From contig CP136062.1 in assembly GCA_032622095.1 (NCBI GenBank), forward strand, positions 229,294,578 through 229,358,577: a DNA stretch of 64,000 nucleotides, given 5' to 3'. Positions 37,511 through 47,422 of the stretch are shown in pieces. Source of the stretch: Siphonodentalium dalli. Its lineage: Eukaryota; Mollusca; Scaphopoda; Gadilida; Siphonodentaliidae. A model generated the notes under the pieces. It saw only the letters and a list, made by a program, of their open reading frames with translations. It searched no databases and was not told the origin of the DNA. The translations under genes were made by a program, and so were the position numbers. Every line of letters starts with the position of its first letter. Positions within the stretch are counted from its first letter, which is position 1.

Positions 37511-39777
37511 TAATTACCCGTGGTGTCACCAGAAAGGGGAATTTCATCGACCATGCCATATTTATGTAGCCCAACTATTCTAATTTCAGGACCCGGTTGT
37601 TGCGTGCATGGTCAATATAGGGGATAAAATATGATTTTTCACATTTTCCTCATGCGACCCAACCTTATTTTTATGCATTTTTCGGGTTAGTTCCTGTTAT
37701 GTTCATCAGTCGAACCTTAAGCTATATTTAGTTTATCTTTTTCTTCCTTTGATTTGGAAGATAGTTATGTGAGTGGTATTGAAAACGATCAAAAGTTGTC
37801 AGATAATCGCTGGACGTTTGAGCTGTGACGTATTTCCTTAATCGGGAACGTATTTTTTCCCGCTGATTCAGCTAAATGTGCCTGTTTCAACTCTTTTGTT
37901 TTCGAAAACTGATCGAATGTTGTCAAAACATGTATGCCTGTTTGTGATCCGTGGCATATCTGCTATTGGATGGTTGTATTATTGTGGTACTATGTCGTAC
38001 ATAGTGCGAATTAGGATCAAAAACTTACCCCTCTCCCAAAATGATATTTAGTGAAGCGTTTTACAAATTGACTAAAAGCGATCTGAAAACAAATATTGTA
38101 TGCCTAGTACGTTTGTTTTCAGGATTAGTTGTTTCCGTTCTTAAAATTTGGAGGGTCGGCCTGAAATGGGGTCAACATAATTTAAAAAGCGTTTTGTTTT
38201 TATCGAAAATAATAGATGGTGCCTTTTGTCGTATGGTGATCTATGCGATTTTAAATATTATGACAACTGCTTCGTGTGATCCTCAGACATATATTTGAAA
38301 CTTTGGATGTGATTTGTGGGTTCTTGCTGGCTACAGTTGCGATCAAATTTTAACATTGAACCCTATGGAGATTCTCGTATGTTGGACAAATGGCGCATTT
38401 TCCTTATGATAATATTTGAATTGAAATTTCTCCAAAAAAAGACTATCTATGAACTCAGGCGCAATTTGGAAAAACAATCGGATGTGGTCAGATTATTCTC
38501 ACTAACTACAGTTGCGATCAAAATTTAATATTGAATTTACATGTTCATTGCATGTACGGAAAATATTGTGTTATGATACTCGCATTTTGATAGTAATATC
38601 ACTAAACGGCCATCATGTGTTGACTATATGAAGACAAGACAATCGCGTCTGACCCAATGTAACTATCAGTAATCACATTTATGCAATGGTTGATATAGTT
38701 ATGCTTCTGGTACAATACTTGGCAAAAGTAGAATGATTTGTGATGACCCCGATATCATACAGCCTGATACATGTTGAGTCAAATGAAAAATTATCACAAG
38801 ACTATAGTTTTTTTTCACGATGTGACTATATAGTAAATTATTGTTTTATTAATAACTGTTATCAACTGTCTAGTGTTGAAGCCAATTTTAGATCTTAACG
38901 AGTTGTAATGTGACAAATATACTTACAAATGATACTCCATCACCATCGCCATCACACATGCATCCATCAATTATGTGTTTTCTATGGAACACATAGCTAC
39001 CTTAATGGAATGGACGTCAACCCCATAAGGCAGCTATGGCCTTCCGTACAAAACACATATTCTCCTGATGTGTGTGTGATATACTCTTGACAGCGACGAT
39101 GACGGAGTATAATTTAACAGTGTATTTGTCACATTACAATTCGTTATTATCTACAATTTGGCTTCTACATGTATAACTTGCCTGTTAATATCACGTATCA
39201 ATAAAACAATAATTTACAATAGTGTCACATTGTGAAACAGTAGTCTTGGTCTGGTGATAACCTTTCTTTTGGCTCAACATATGTATTCGCACTACGTACG
39301 CCGAAGGGCCACGATAATACAAACATCCAATAGAAGATATGCCACGGATCACAAAAGGGCACGCACATTGTGACAATATCCGATCAGTTTCTGATAAACG
39401 GAGTTGAAACCGACACATTTAGCTGAATTAGCGAAAAAAATACTTTCACGATTAACGAAATACGTCATAGCTCAAACGCCAAACGATTATCTGACAACGT
39501 TTTACCATTTTCAATACCACTCACATAACTGTCTCCCAAATCAAAGGAAGAAAACGTTTAAGCTGGACATAGATCAAGAAGCTTAGACTGATGAACATCA
39601 CGGAACTAACCCGAAAATGTATAAAAATAAGGTGGGGTAGCATGAGGAGAATGTGAAAACAATCATATTTTGCCCCCTGTATTGACCCCGGAACAACCGG
39701 ATCCTGATATTAGAATAGTTGGGCGACTTAAATATATGGTGGTAGCTGACATTCCCCTGCCACCTCGGGTAATACTA
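37511..39777. mobile_element. MULE-like element with about 500-bp TIRs
   Basis: The left arm (37511-about 38010) and the right arm (about 39265-39777) are long imperfect inverted repeats beginning near TTACCCG(T/A)GGTG. Matched landmarks are CCCAACTATTCTAAT versus ATTAGAATAGTTGGG, TTTTTCGGGTTAGTTCC versus GGAACTAACCCGAAAA, and GATCCGTGGCATATCT versus AGATATGCCACGGATC. The flanks TATTGGCTG (37502-37510) and TATTGGTCTG (39778-39787) suggest a 9-10-bp target duplication. Long arms with a 9-11-bp TSD are typical of Mutator-like elements. No transposase was found, so it is non-autonomous. Confidence 0.75.
38876..39170. repeat. 295-bp palindromic repeat nested in the MULE-like element
   Basis: TTGAAGCCAATTTTAGAT at the left pairs with CTACAATTTGGCTTC at the right, and TTGTAATGTGACAAATATAC pairs with the reverse complement of GTGTATTTGTCACATTACAA. 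The apex contains further imperfect pairing (ATGTGTTTTCTATGGAACACAT). It is probably an independent small element inserted into the spacer. Confidence 0.65.
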
Positions 39778-39881
39778 TATTGGTCTGGGCTAAACTAGGA
39801 GGTCGCGAGTTAAAGCACATGGTGGAATTCGCGATCGAATTTCAACCTTTATCCGAGTTAAGAGACAACTCCATATGTGCC

Positions 39882-39960
39882 ATTTCGATCGTAACTTGGC
39901 CATTTCGGTCGTAACTTGGCCATTTCGGTAGTAACTTGGCCATTTCGATCGTAACTTTTT
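39882..39960. repeat. Four-copy 19-20-bp tandem repeat
   Basis: CATTTCG(A/G)TCGTAACTTGGC is repeated four times with small changes (one copy has GGTAG in place of GGTCG). Confidence 0.9.
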
Positions 39961-40620
39961 TCGATAAGAAATAACAAATTATTTAGGCGCATACCACGAA
40001 ATTAACACATCATGATGAGCCAGTGCTACCATTTTTTTATATATATATTTGTTTGCGTCAGTAATAAGTAATCAAATGCTTACTGTATGCAATTTCTGAG
40101 GGAGGGGGGGGGGTTAAAGATATTGAAGGAAGGTATGTTATTTTTTTAATCTCACGATTTTTGGGATCTACAGCCCCCAAACCTGCAAACGAACAAAATA
40201 TTTTACGCCCGATATTTAGACATCCACCGTGACGATTTCACCAATATCTTTGAACGTTGGGGTATCACGCGGTTTGGAGTTGATGATTATCACGCATTCT
40301 AAATGGCCGAGGCAATCGCAAACGCGACCAGAACCGAGGGAAATGGTAATTAACTAGGATACTACATATTACATAGTATTTTGGCTGCTACGAGCATATC
40401 CTATATTATTTTTCAATAAGCTGATACCTCATTTGTGTCCGAACTAACATTTGTTTGCTCTAACATTCTGACCAAAGTCGAAGGATTTTCCTATACATGT
40501 AGATGTATGGACTGGTGTATTCCACGTACCGCCGCCCGGCAACTTTGGTCAGCATGTTACAGAAAACTACTGAGTATTTCGGATCAAATAAGGTGTCAAC
40601 CTGTTTTAAATATAAACTAG
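39961..40620. other. Flank of the Polinton-like element, dispersed repeat
   Basis: 40230-40450 is an inverted, diverged copy of about 53990-54150 (shared pieces GACCGAGGCAATCGCAAA-like, GCTACGAGCATAT and AAGCTGATACCTCAT). No gene was recognised. Confidence 0.5.
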
Positions 40621-41250
40621 CCCGCTATAGTCTCCGCCAGTACGGGGGATTTTGTGGTCAAAAATCCCAATATTGCCAGTCAGAGGGATTTTTTGGTCCA
40701 AATTCCGTTATAGTGTCCATCCCCGGGATGATTTTTCTTCTAAAATGTAAAGTCAACTTGTCTTTTGTCAAAAAAATTCCATTGCACGGATCGACAACTA
40801 TGAAATTTATAGTGACCACAAGTACGCAGGATTTGTTTTTTGTCCAAAAGCCCAATATTGCCAGCAGAAGGGTTTTTGGTCAAAAATCCTGCTATAGTGC
40901 CAGTCCCGGGATGTTTTTTTTCCACTATATAGGGATCGATTCCCGCTATAGTGTCCGTCCCGGGGGATTTTGTGGTAAAAAATTCCGCTATAGTGCCAGT
41001 CCCGGGATGATTTTTTTAAATGTAAAGTCAACTTGTCTTTTGTCAAAAAATCTCCATTGCACGGATCGACAACAATGAAATTTCATAGTTGTCGATCCAT
41101 GCAATGGGGATTTGTTTTGTCCAAATGCCCAATATTACCCGTCATGTCAGTCCCGGGGATTGTTGGTCGATTCCCGCTACAGTGTCAGTCCCGGGTCGAT
41201 TTTTTTTCTAAAATGTGAAGTCAACTTGTCTTTTGTCAAAAAATCAGCAT
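40621..41250. repeat. Left inverted repeat of the Polinton-like element
   Basis: This is made of irregular sub-repeats: CCCGCTATAGTG, then CCAGTCCCGGGATGATTTTT, TCTAAAATGTAAAGTCAACT, TGTCTTTTGTCAAAAAATC and CATTGCACGGATCGACAACT, in several rounds. The same series occurs reverse-complemented at 50312-51219. The open frames here (for example 40503-41078) are by-products of the repeat. Confidence 0.85.
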
Positions 41251-41525
41251 TTCGAACCAGTTTCGAACCGCCTGTTTGTGATTTTTGATACATTTATGAT
41301 TACAATTCAACTAAAACTGATGTCACTTTCGTTCCAGAGGCATTTCAAAACTAAATTTATATCATATGCACGAATCGAATGTACTAATTATGAATTAATA
41401 TTGAAATTTATTATTTGAGTTAATATTTTTACAAAATTGCGTTATTTTTACATGAAAGAAACACACCCCTGCAATATCTCGTAAAATTTCCACAAAATCA
41501 TCGGAACGTTCTCGCTGACGCCCGC

Positions 41526-43343
41526 GTGTTCACTATTTATATCCGGAAATCTAGAGGTATCGTACACAGAACACCGACCATGTTGACGTGGTACAACACC
41601 CTAAACCGAAAGGTGAAGGAACGGGTCAAGTCGGACCGCAAACAAGCGTGGGAAAATGTCACCTCTGAACTCAACACAAACGATCGGAACAACGGACGTG
41701 AGTTCTGGTCAAAGCTCAAAACTCTGACTGGCACCTCAAAAAATCCCAGCAATGGGAACGTTGAGAATCCGGTGTATCGTATTGACGGTACGTTAACTTC
41801 CTCCACAAAGGAAAAAGCGGACGCTTTTTCAGACTCACTCAGTCGAGCCCACCAAGTTCAAATTGGCCCTCAATTTGACGACGACTGGAAACTGGAAGTT
41901 GACAACCTAGTCAGTCTGAATGAGGACTTATTCAAACCTCAGGAAAACGTGAGTGATGAGGTGGGGGACGACCACGATCTCACTAGAGAGATCACTTCGG
42001 AAGAAACCATCGGGATTCTCTCCAAGTGCAAGTCTAGATCGGCCGCTGGCCACGATGGAATTCCATACAGGGTACTCAAAGAAGCCCCAGCTGAACTCTT
42101 CTCTTACATTACCAAGCTGTACAACACCTGCCTGAAGATTGGTTACTTTCCAGTTGCATGGAAAGAGGCAATCGGCATCATGATACCAAAAAATGGCAAA
42201 GATCTGAAATACCCTGGCAACTACAGACCAATCAGTCTTCTTAGCTGCATCGGCAAGCTATTCGAAGCAATCATTGCATCACGGTTCCGAAACCATCTGG
42301 AGAAGAATTTATTCTTCAACAAATGGCAGAGGGCATATCGAAACGGATGCGAAGGAGTAGAACACATCTACCGCCTTGTGGAGGACATACGCAGTGGCTT
42401 CCACAAAAACTGGGTAACTGGTACAGTGCTACTTGACGTTGAAAAGGCGTTCGACAGCGTCTGGCACAACGGCCTCCGGTACAAGTTACACAAGTATGGC
42501 CTCCCGGTCAAACTTGTAAGGCTCCTCTCCTCTTTCCTCACCGACCGCTCAATAAAGGTGAGGGTGGATAGAGAATCGTCGGACTCTGTTCCACTGAACG
42601 CTGGTACACCACAGGGGTCGGTTTTAAGCCCATTGCTCTATATTTTCTACGTCTATGACATTGAAATAGACCCGAGGCACCAAGTGCAACTGTCGCAGTT
42701 CGCTGATGACTTGGGTCTGTGGATCACCAATGGCAGTACAAAGTATGTGGAGCTCAGACTGAGGCGGGCCCTCGTTGACCTGGAAAGGTGGGGCTCGAAA
42801 TGGCGCATTAAGCTCAATGCAAACAAAACACAATTCGCCCTATTCACGAAACGAAAACGCAATTCGGTGGTCAAACTGAATGTCAGTGGCATTGACTTAG
42901 TTGCCGCAAAAGAGGTGACCTTCCTAGGCGTCACATTGGACTCCAGACTCACCATGCTAACCCATGTTAAGCAGACAGCCACGAGGACCATGCAACGAGT
43001 TAATCTTCTCAGACGGCTGAGGGGAACTTCCTGGGGAGCTAGCATGGCCACTCTGCTTAGAGTCTTCAAAACGTTTGTAAGACCTATCATGGAATACGCA
43101 TCGGTGGTCACCAACCTGGCATCTATCGCGCGATCCAAATGCTCCAGGTGGTCCAAAAACAAAGCCCTGAGAATGGCACTGCAAGCACCGTATCACACCC
43201 CTATTGTAGATCTGCATACCATCGCGGACGTGGAACCCATCAGAGAGCGCCTGCGCGATCTGGCGGAAAGTACACTGACGAGAATGGACGGCAGTGACAT
43301 CATGAGGGAGTGTTTACAACGCAAACAGCTTCTCTGTGGCTGA
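41526..43343 (+). CDS. LINE reverse transcriptase, partial ORF2
   Basis: The frame is open for 605 codons and continues upstream to 41424. The first codon at 41526 is GTG, so no genuine start is present and the endonuclease is lost. The linker region (residues 1-170) is followed by the RT: YRPISLLSCIGKLFE at about 236-250, LLDVEKAFDSVWH at about 302-314 (Asp 304), GTPQGSVLSPLLY at about 360-372 and the catalytic FADD at 392-395. KLNANKTQFALF and VTFLGVTLDSRL follow. These motifs are typical of the Jockey group. No internal stop is present, so the insertion is younger than the Polinton-like genes around it. The stop at 43341-43343 lies two bases before the hairpin array. Confidence 0.92.
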   Translation: MFTIYIRKSRGIVHRTPTMLTWYNTLNRKVKERVKSDRKQAWENVTSELNTNDRNNGREFWSKLKTLTGTSKNPSNGNVENPVYRIDGTLTSSTKEKADAFSDSLSRAHQVQIGPQFDDDWKLEVDNLVSLNEDLFKPQENVSDEVGDDHDLTREITSEETIGILSKCKSRSAAGHDGIPYRVLKEAPAELFSYITKLYNTCLKIGYFPVAWKEAIGIMIPKNGKDLKYPGNYRPISLLSCIGKLFEAIIASRFRNHLEKNLFFNKWQRAYRNGCEGVEHIYRLVEDIRSGFHKNWVTGTVLLDVEKAFDSVWHNGLRYKLHKYGLPVKLVRLLSSFLTDRSIKVRVDRESSDSVPLNAGTPQGSVLSPLLYIFYVYDIEIDPRHQVQLSQFADDLGLWITNGSTKYVELRLRRALVDLERWGSKWRIKLNANKTQFALFTKRKRNSVVKLNVSGIDLVAAKEVTFLGVTLDSRLTMLTHVKQTATRTMQRVNLLRRLRGTSWGASMATLLRVFKTFVRPIMEYASVVTNLASIARSKCSRWSKNKALRMALQAPYHTPIVDLHTIADVEPIRERLRDLAESTLTRMDGSDIMRECLQRKQLLCG

Positions 43344-43345
43344 AA

Positions 43346-43637
43346 AGACCCGCAGTTCAATAGGCTTATTGGACCGTCCCGGGTTTAAGGATACGCAGTC
43401 AAGCAGGCCATGCTAGACCGTCCCGTATCCCACTTCAGAAAAGACCCGCAGTCCAATAAGGTGTATTGGACCGTCCCGGGCGGTAACAGAAGAGAGCACG
43501 CAGTCCAGTGGAATCACTGGACCGTCCCGTACCCTCTTAGCAGCCCGCAATCCAATGCCTCCATTGGAAGGTCCCGGGCTTGGACAACCAACTGAAAATG
43601 CGCAATCCAGCATCATCGCTGGATCGTCCCGCATTTT
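43346..43637 (+). ncRNA. Array of six structured RNA modules in a LINE 3' UTR
   Basis: Six modules of about 33-43 nt each have an outer helix, an internal loop (5' CA opposite 3' CGTCC), an inner helix of 7-8 bp and a 4-6-nt apical loop. Positions: 43346-43386, 43389-43430, 43445-43480, 43498-43530, 43542-43580 and 43595-43637. The loop is identical except in module 5 (GGTCC). Both helices change sequence while keeping pairing: the inner stem goes from CCAATA/TATTGG to CCAGTG/CACTGG to CCAGC/GCTGG, and the outer one from GGATACG/CGTATCC to AAAATGCG/CGCATTTT. Such compensatory change argues for selection on RNA structure. The function is unknown. I do not recognise a named motif. Confidence 0.8.
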
Positions 43638-44436
43638 GCAAGATGCCGAGACAAGGCAAAGAAAAAGAAAAAGATCAAGGCAATAGGTACAAGGCAAAGC
43701 CCAAGCAAAGATGGAAGATTCAAGACAAGACAAGATTCAAGACACCTGCGACGCTGACCGATCCCGACCTCAAGACTTCTCCACCCGATCCGCGGCCTGA
43801 CTGTCAAGAGAAAAGACCAAGAAGATTCAAGACAGGGCGTGAGGGCGACCTCCGGGTGAGCTCACACCGTCCTCGTGCCGCCCTTCGGGCGGGCACGAAA
43901 ATCCTGTTCCTGCTGGTATCGTACATTTTTTTAAATTTAAATTTTTTTTTTTAATTTGTTCAACTTTTTTTTAATTATAAAAAAAAAAATTAAAATTTAA
44001 AAAAAATAAAAACAAAATCTATATTTAAATAATAAAAAAAAAATTAAACCAAAACAAAATGTTAAAATAAGTTTTGTTTGTTTGTATGTTTTTTTTTTAT
44101 ATGTTATTTTGAATTAAAGACAGCAATAAGAGGAGAGGGCCGAATGCCCTTTCGACAATCCCTGAGTTACTTTGTACCCTTGAACTCACTGAATTCGATT
44201 GAAAACCTCGGAATTCTACCATTGAAATGGCCCTTTAGGAGGGCCAACCACATTTAAAAAAAAAGATTGGCTCTTGAGTAATTGTTGAGTAAACGAAAGA
44301 GTGTGAACATTCCACGAATACACACATTGATTTTTCTCACCAGGATTGTCTCAAAAAATGTTTTGTTCAACATCAGGTTCCAATATGGAATGGTTCGTCA
44401 CTGGGTTCCGATGCACGATGTTCAGATAGCTTTCTT

Positions 44437-44966
44437 TTATTTCTTGTTTCCAGAATGTTTTCTTTTGCGTTTAGCTATGAGTTTTGGACAAATTTTGTAG
44501 AAACATGCAGGGTCTTCGTTCACAATTGGGTCATCGGGAATGTTCAAAACATAATTTTTGCATCTCGCAGTTTGTTCGTTTTGTAATGCCTCGGTCGCAC
44601 AGGTTGGTTCAGAAAACCCTACCGGCTCATCGCAAATTATTGAGGTATACGGGCGGGTTCTGTAATCATAGATTGAGGTGTTTTTGTCAGAATCTTTGTT
44701 TCAGCGATCAGCCGTACATTGGAAACTCCAATGATTTTTAGATAAACACCTGTAACAATACCCATATGGTGACTTACAGGACATTTTCTTGCTCATTTTC
44801 AGCAGGTTTTCTGCAAGATGACGTAGCTGCATATGGCTCGTGGCGATTTTTCATTTTTCCCAACACCCAAGTCTGCTTTAGCAACTTTTACCGGTGGTGG
44901 GTGTAAACTTTTATCCATGTATATGCTGTTTGGATCATTTGTTTTTTCAATTCTCGGATCTTGCAT
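44437..44966 (-). pseudogene. Divergent Polinton-like gene, unknown function
   Basis: The gene starts at an ATG (44964-44966) placed 52 nt after a TATAAAAG box on the minus strand, within the palindromic promoter. The reading begins MQDPRIEKTNDPNSIYM and is interrupted by frame changes. A Cys-containing stretch (YCYRCLSKNHWSFQC) and a basic end (LIAKRKRKHSGNKK, stop at 44437-44439) remain readable. In total about 175 codons are represented. I do not recognise the family, and the evidence for coding is mainly the promoter symmetry and the scattered open segments. Confidence 0.4.
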
Positions 44967-45113
44967 CTTGATTCTTCGAAGTATTTCGACTGTGAAGAAA
45001 TGGTCGGGTGTGCGCTGCTTTTATACACCTGACGCCGGCGGTGTTTATAAAAGCAGCGCACAGTCGTCCATTTCTTCACTCAGTCGGAATACTTCGAAGA
45101 ATCAAGATGCAAG
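44960..45113. promoter_or_regulatory. Palindromic divergent promoter
   Basis: A 154-bp imperfect palindrome with its centre at about 45034-45040. TATAAAAG occurs on the plus strand at 45046-45053 and on the minus strand at 45018-45025, and each is followed by the same AGCAGCGCACA and GAAGAATCAAGATGCAAG sequences. The ATGs at 45106 (plus) and 44966 (minus) are therefore symmetrically placed 52-53 nt from the TATA boxes. It would drive the two divergent genes of the element with near-identical promoters and leaders. Confidence 0.75.
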
Positions 45114-45885
45114 GTAATGAGAAGATAGTTACGAAGAAGCGAAAAGTTCAGCCGATTATTTATTCTGAAGATGAATAAATACCAGAAGAGCGGGGACGAA
45201 AACGCCAAAGAGAACACGGGGTGAAATGAAAAAGAGAAAGGTCAGTGCCAATAGATTTCGATGCATCGGAATATTTTGAGGTGGTGAGTAGTGTAGAGGA
45301 ATTTTCTATAAAATTTAGATCAGCTGCGAGGAAATTTGAAGTGAAATATGAAAATTTCCACACCCATTTAAAAATGTGTCCAAGATTTTTGATAGTTTGG
45401 CTGAAAACTTAAAACAAAACTGTGAAGTTGGGTCTTCAACATGAGTTCGGATTACAATAACTCATCCTGGTTTAGATATGGGGATTTTAATCCCGTTCAA
45501 GAAAGATTATGAAATAAATGGGGTATTACTGCTAAATGAAATTGACAAATTCACAATTCATGACGGAAAAATTTACTTTTTATGTTATAGAGGATTCAAT
45601 TGGTGATATTCAATCACGACTGGAGTTTGTTGTTGGTTTTTCAAAAAGATCAGAAACGTGTAAATATTTCTAGTTAAAGTGTAGCAAAATTAGGAATCGA
45701 ATTCCCCAGATTCTCTAAGAAAAACTTGGTTACAAAACTAATAATAAATCTGAAGCGTTTTTTCTGTCAGATGTTACTTTTCCATATGGAGTAGATTTGA
45801 ACATTGGACATAACCAGCTGTTTATTTATTCTTACATTGCAGATTATACCATAGTTGGGGATATTGAAACACCAATCTTACGGGT
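45106..45885 (+). pseudogene. Polinton-like structural gene(s), 5' part
   Basis: From the ATG at 45106 the frame soon meets stops (TAA after about 24 codons, TGA after about 39) and frameshifts, yet readable blocks remain. FSIKFRSAARKFEVKYENF is followed in a shifted frame by VRITITHPGLDMGILIPFKK and NGVLLLNEIDKF, a block that I recall from proteins encoded near the polymerase in Polinton elements. The last block, QLFIYSYIADYTIVGDIETP, matches a conserved segment of a second Polinton-associated structural protein. Two neighbouring genes may therefore be merged by decay here. The reading stops at 45885 where another transposon is inserted. Confidence 0.55.
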
Positions 45886-46856
45886 GCATTTACATTGCTA
45901 TATAAATGTACACAGATCTACACGCAGACTAGTGTAAACGGGTTGATATAGAAATGCAAACAGAAAGAAAACGGTATTAGTTCGTGTGAGCAAAAATCGT
46001 GTCGCTATACGTCACGGTCAACGCCGAAGCATTGCGACAGGCAAATAAGTTTTGATTAATTGTTACTCGGGCTTGGCGAATGTTTTCGTTGTCATTTCAA
46101 CCCGTGTATATCGAATATTGAACACGGACGGGGACGTGGCAACTTGTTCAACGGTTGGAAATTTCATACCTGACACAACATTAGTTGTAATTTCCAAACC
46201 AACAATAGATTGAAAATTATCTTGTAGTTTGATTTTCAAACATTTTATTTTGGGGGTGGGGGTATTGTTTTCGGACCAATATTTGCATAATTTCCTACTT
46301 TTTATCATAATTTTGGGCTGGAATGGCCATCAGCTGGAAATTTCCAACCTTATCATAGGGGCGGGTGTCATGTTGGAAATGTCCAACACTTGGAAAAATT
46401 GTGTCCTGGTCCCTCCCAGTGGCCAGTCATCATCATCATATTTATTGTCTAACAGCTATATATAAAAACTGCATGTAATTTAAGAAAACAATATTGTCCT
46501 ACATTGGTCAACATTGTCATTGGAATTGTCATCAGTTGGAAATTTTACTACATTTGGTCAAATAAAGGGTGTTGTAAGTTAACTGCATAATTTTCATTCT
46601 TTCTTCGAACCATTATTATATGGTATACTGATACACTTTAAATACATGTGGCACATACCAAATCGCTGTTATCTGCTGATAGTTGATACATTTTTATGTC
46701 TGGCCTAAACTGACACGACTCGCAGTGAATTGTCAATTACCAGAGTACTGATCAGCGAGCGTTCAATATTAGTAATCATGTGTTGTGATCACAGTAATGC
46801 GCGACACGTGACTTCATACAGATATGTATACATTTATACAGCAGTGTAAACGCAGT
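45886..46856. mobile_element. 971-bp DNA transposon nested in the capsid-region gene
   Basis: The ends GCATTTACATTGCTATATAA and, in reverse complement, GCGTTTACACTGCTGTATAA are inverted repeats (about 28 bp with four to five differences). The flanks TTACGGGT (45878-45885) and CTACGAGT (46857-46864) form a diverged 8-bp target duplication. The host reading frame resumes after it with the same LRV tripeptide on both sides. No transposase was seen. The 8-bp TSD fits hAT-like or similar superfamilies. The minus-strand ORF at 46063-46308 has no recognisable domain. Confidence 0.75.
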
Positions 46857-47072
46857 CTACGAGTTGCTTCTTTTAAAACAAAAAAAGATCACGATGGAGC
46901 TCATGTTCGTCAGGAATTTACTAATTTACATCATGTACCAGTATCAAAATCTAATTTTGATATGATACATGTAAATATAAGAGGTGACACTAGCGAACCA
47001 ATTCAGTTTGTTGGTGGTAAGTCTATGGTTAAGCTACATTTACGACAGAGAAGTGAATTAAATATATATAAC
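46857..47072 (+). pseudogene. Polinton-like structural gene, 3' part
   Basis: This continues the gene interrupted at 45885. Readable landmarks are a TNLHHVPVSKSNFDMIHVNI segment and FVGGKSMVKLHLRQ, the usual C-terminal end (a KLHFRQ-like ending) of a Polinton-associated protein common in bivalve and cnidarian genomes, as I remember the family. The open frame runs on without a stop into the next gene, so the original stop has probably been lost. The function is presumed virion-related. This is an inference from neighbours. Confidence 0.6.
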
Positions 47073-47406
47073 ATGTTTCCAGTTTACAAAGGTGTACCGA
47101 GACAGTATGGTGGAGGAATCGGTTCAATTTTTAAGTCTGCATTGAAACTGTAATACCATTTTTTAAACCAATTGGTAATAGATCTTTGAATGTTGCAAAC
47201 AAGCAAGCTATAAAACATGGATTAATTGCGGCAGAAAATATTTTGAATCATAGAAAAAATCCTTTGACTGAAACCAAAAATGCAATCAAATCATTTGGCA
47301 AAGAAAGTTTTCAAGAACTAAAAAACAGACGTTCAACTAAAACAAATCATTCTTCTCGTAAACGAGCTAGGGGTAAGTCGCAACAAACAGAAAACAAAAT
47401 CAATTG
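47073..47406 (+). pseudogene. Small basic Polinton-like protein
   Basis: It starts at the ATG at 47073. The N-terminal part contains GVPRQYGGGIGSIFKSA, a glycine-rich motif typical of a short basic protein located just before the F54H12.2-like gene in Polinton-like elements. A frameshift near 47150 separates it from the remaining part, which ends in a Lys/Arg-rich tail (SSRKRARGKSQQ). The total is about 110 codons. A role as a DNA-binding core or minor virion protein is a guess from composition and position. Confidence 0.6.
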
Positions 47407-47422
47407 ATATATTTGATTAATC

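Larger units (their letters stand above)
41424..44264 (+). mobile_element. Jockey-like LINE inserted in the Polinton-like element
   Basis: A 5'-truncated LINE: its ORF lacks the endonuclease. A long 3' UTR carries the hairpin array at 43346-43637, a purine-rich stretch, a GC hairpin with a TTC(G) loop at 43874-43897 and A/T homopolymer sequence at about 43927-44100. Two small hairpins near the end are AGGGC-CGAAT-GCCCT (44136-44150) and GGCCCT-TTAGG-AGGGCC (44229-44245). The second is followed by nine As (44256-44264), which I take as the 3' terminus. The exact 5' end and target duplication are unresolved. Confidence 0.75.

Noticed and set aside
40503-41078. 191-codon open frame in the left inverted repeat of the Polinton-like element
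   Set aside because: Its sequence follows the sub-repeats and overlapping frames exist on the other strand.
43580-43954. 124-codon open frame after the hairpin array
   Set aside because: It starts inside the structured array and reads a purine-rich LINE 3' UTR, with no domain.
44229-44245. Hairpin GGCCCT-TTAGG-AGGGCC resembling a histone mRNA stem-loop
   Set aside because: The loop has five bases, flanks do not match the histone consensus and no histone gene precedes it. It is better explained as the LINE 3' terminal hairpin.
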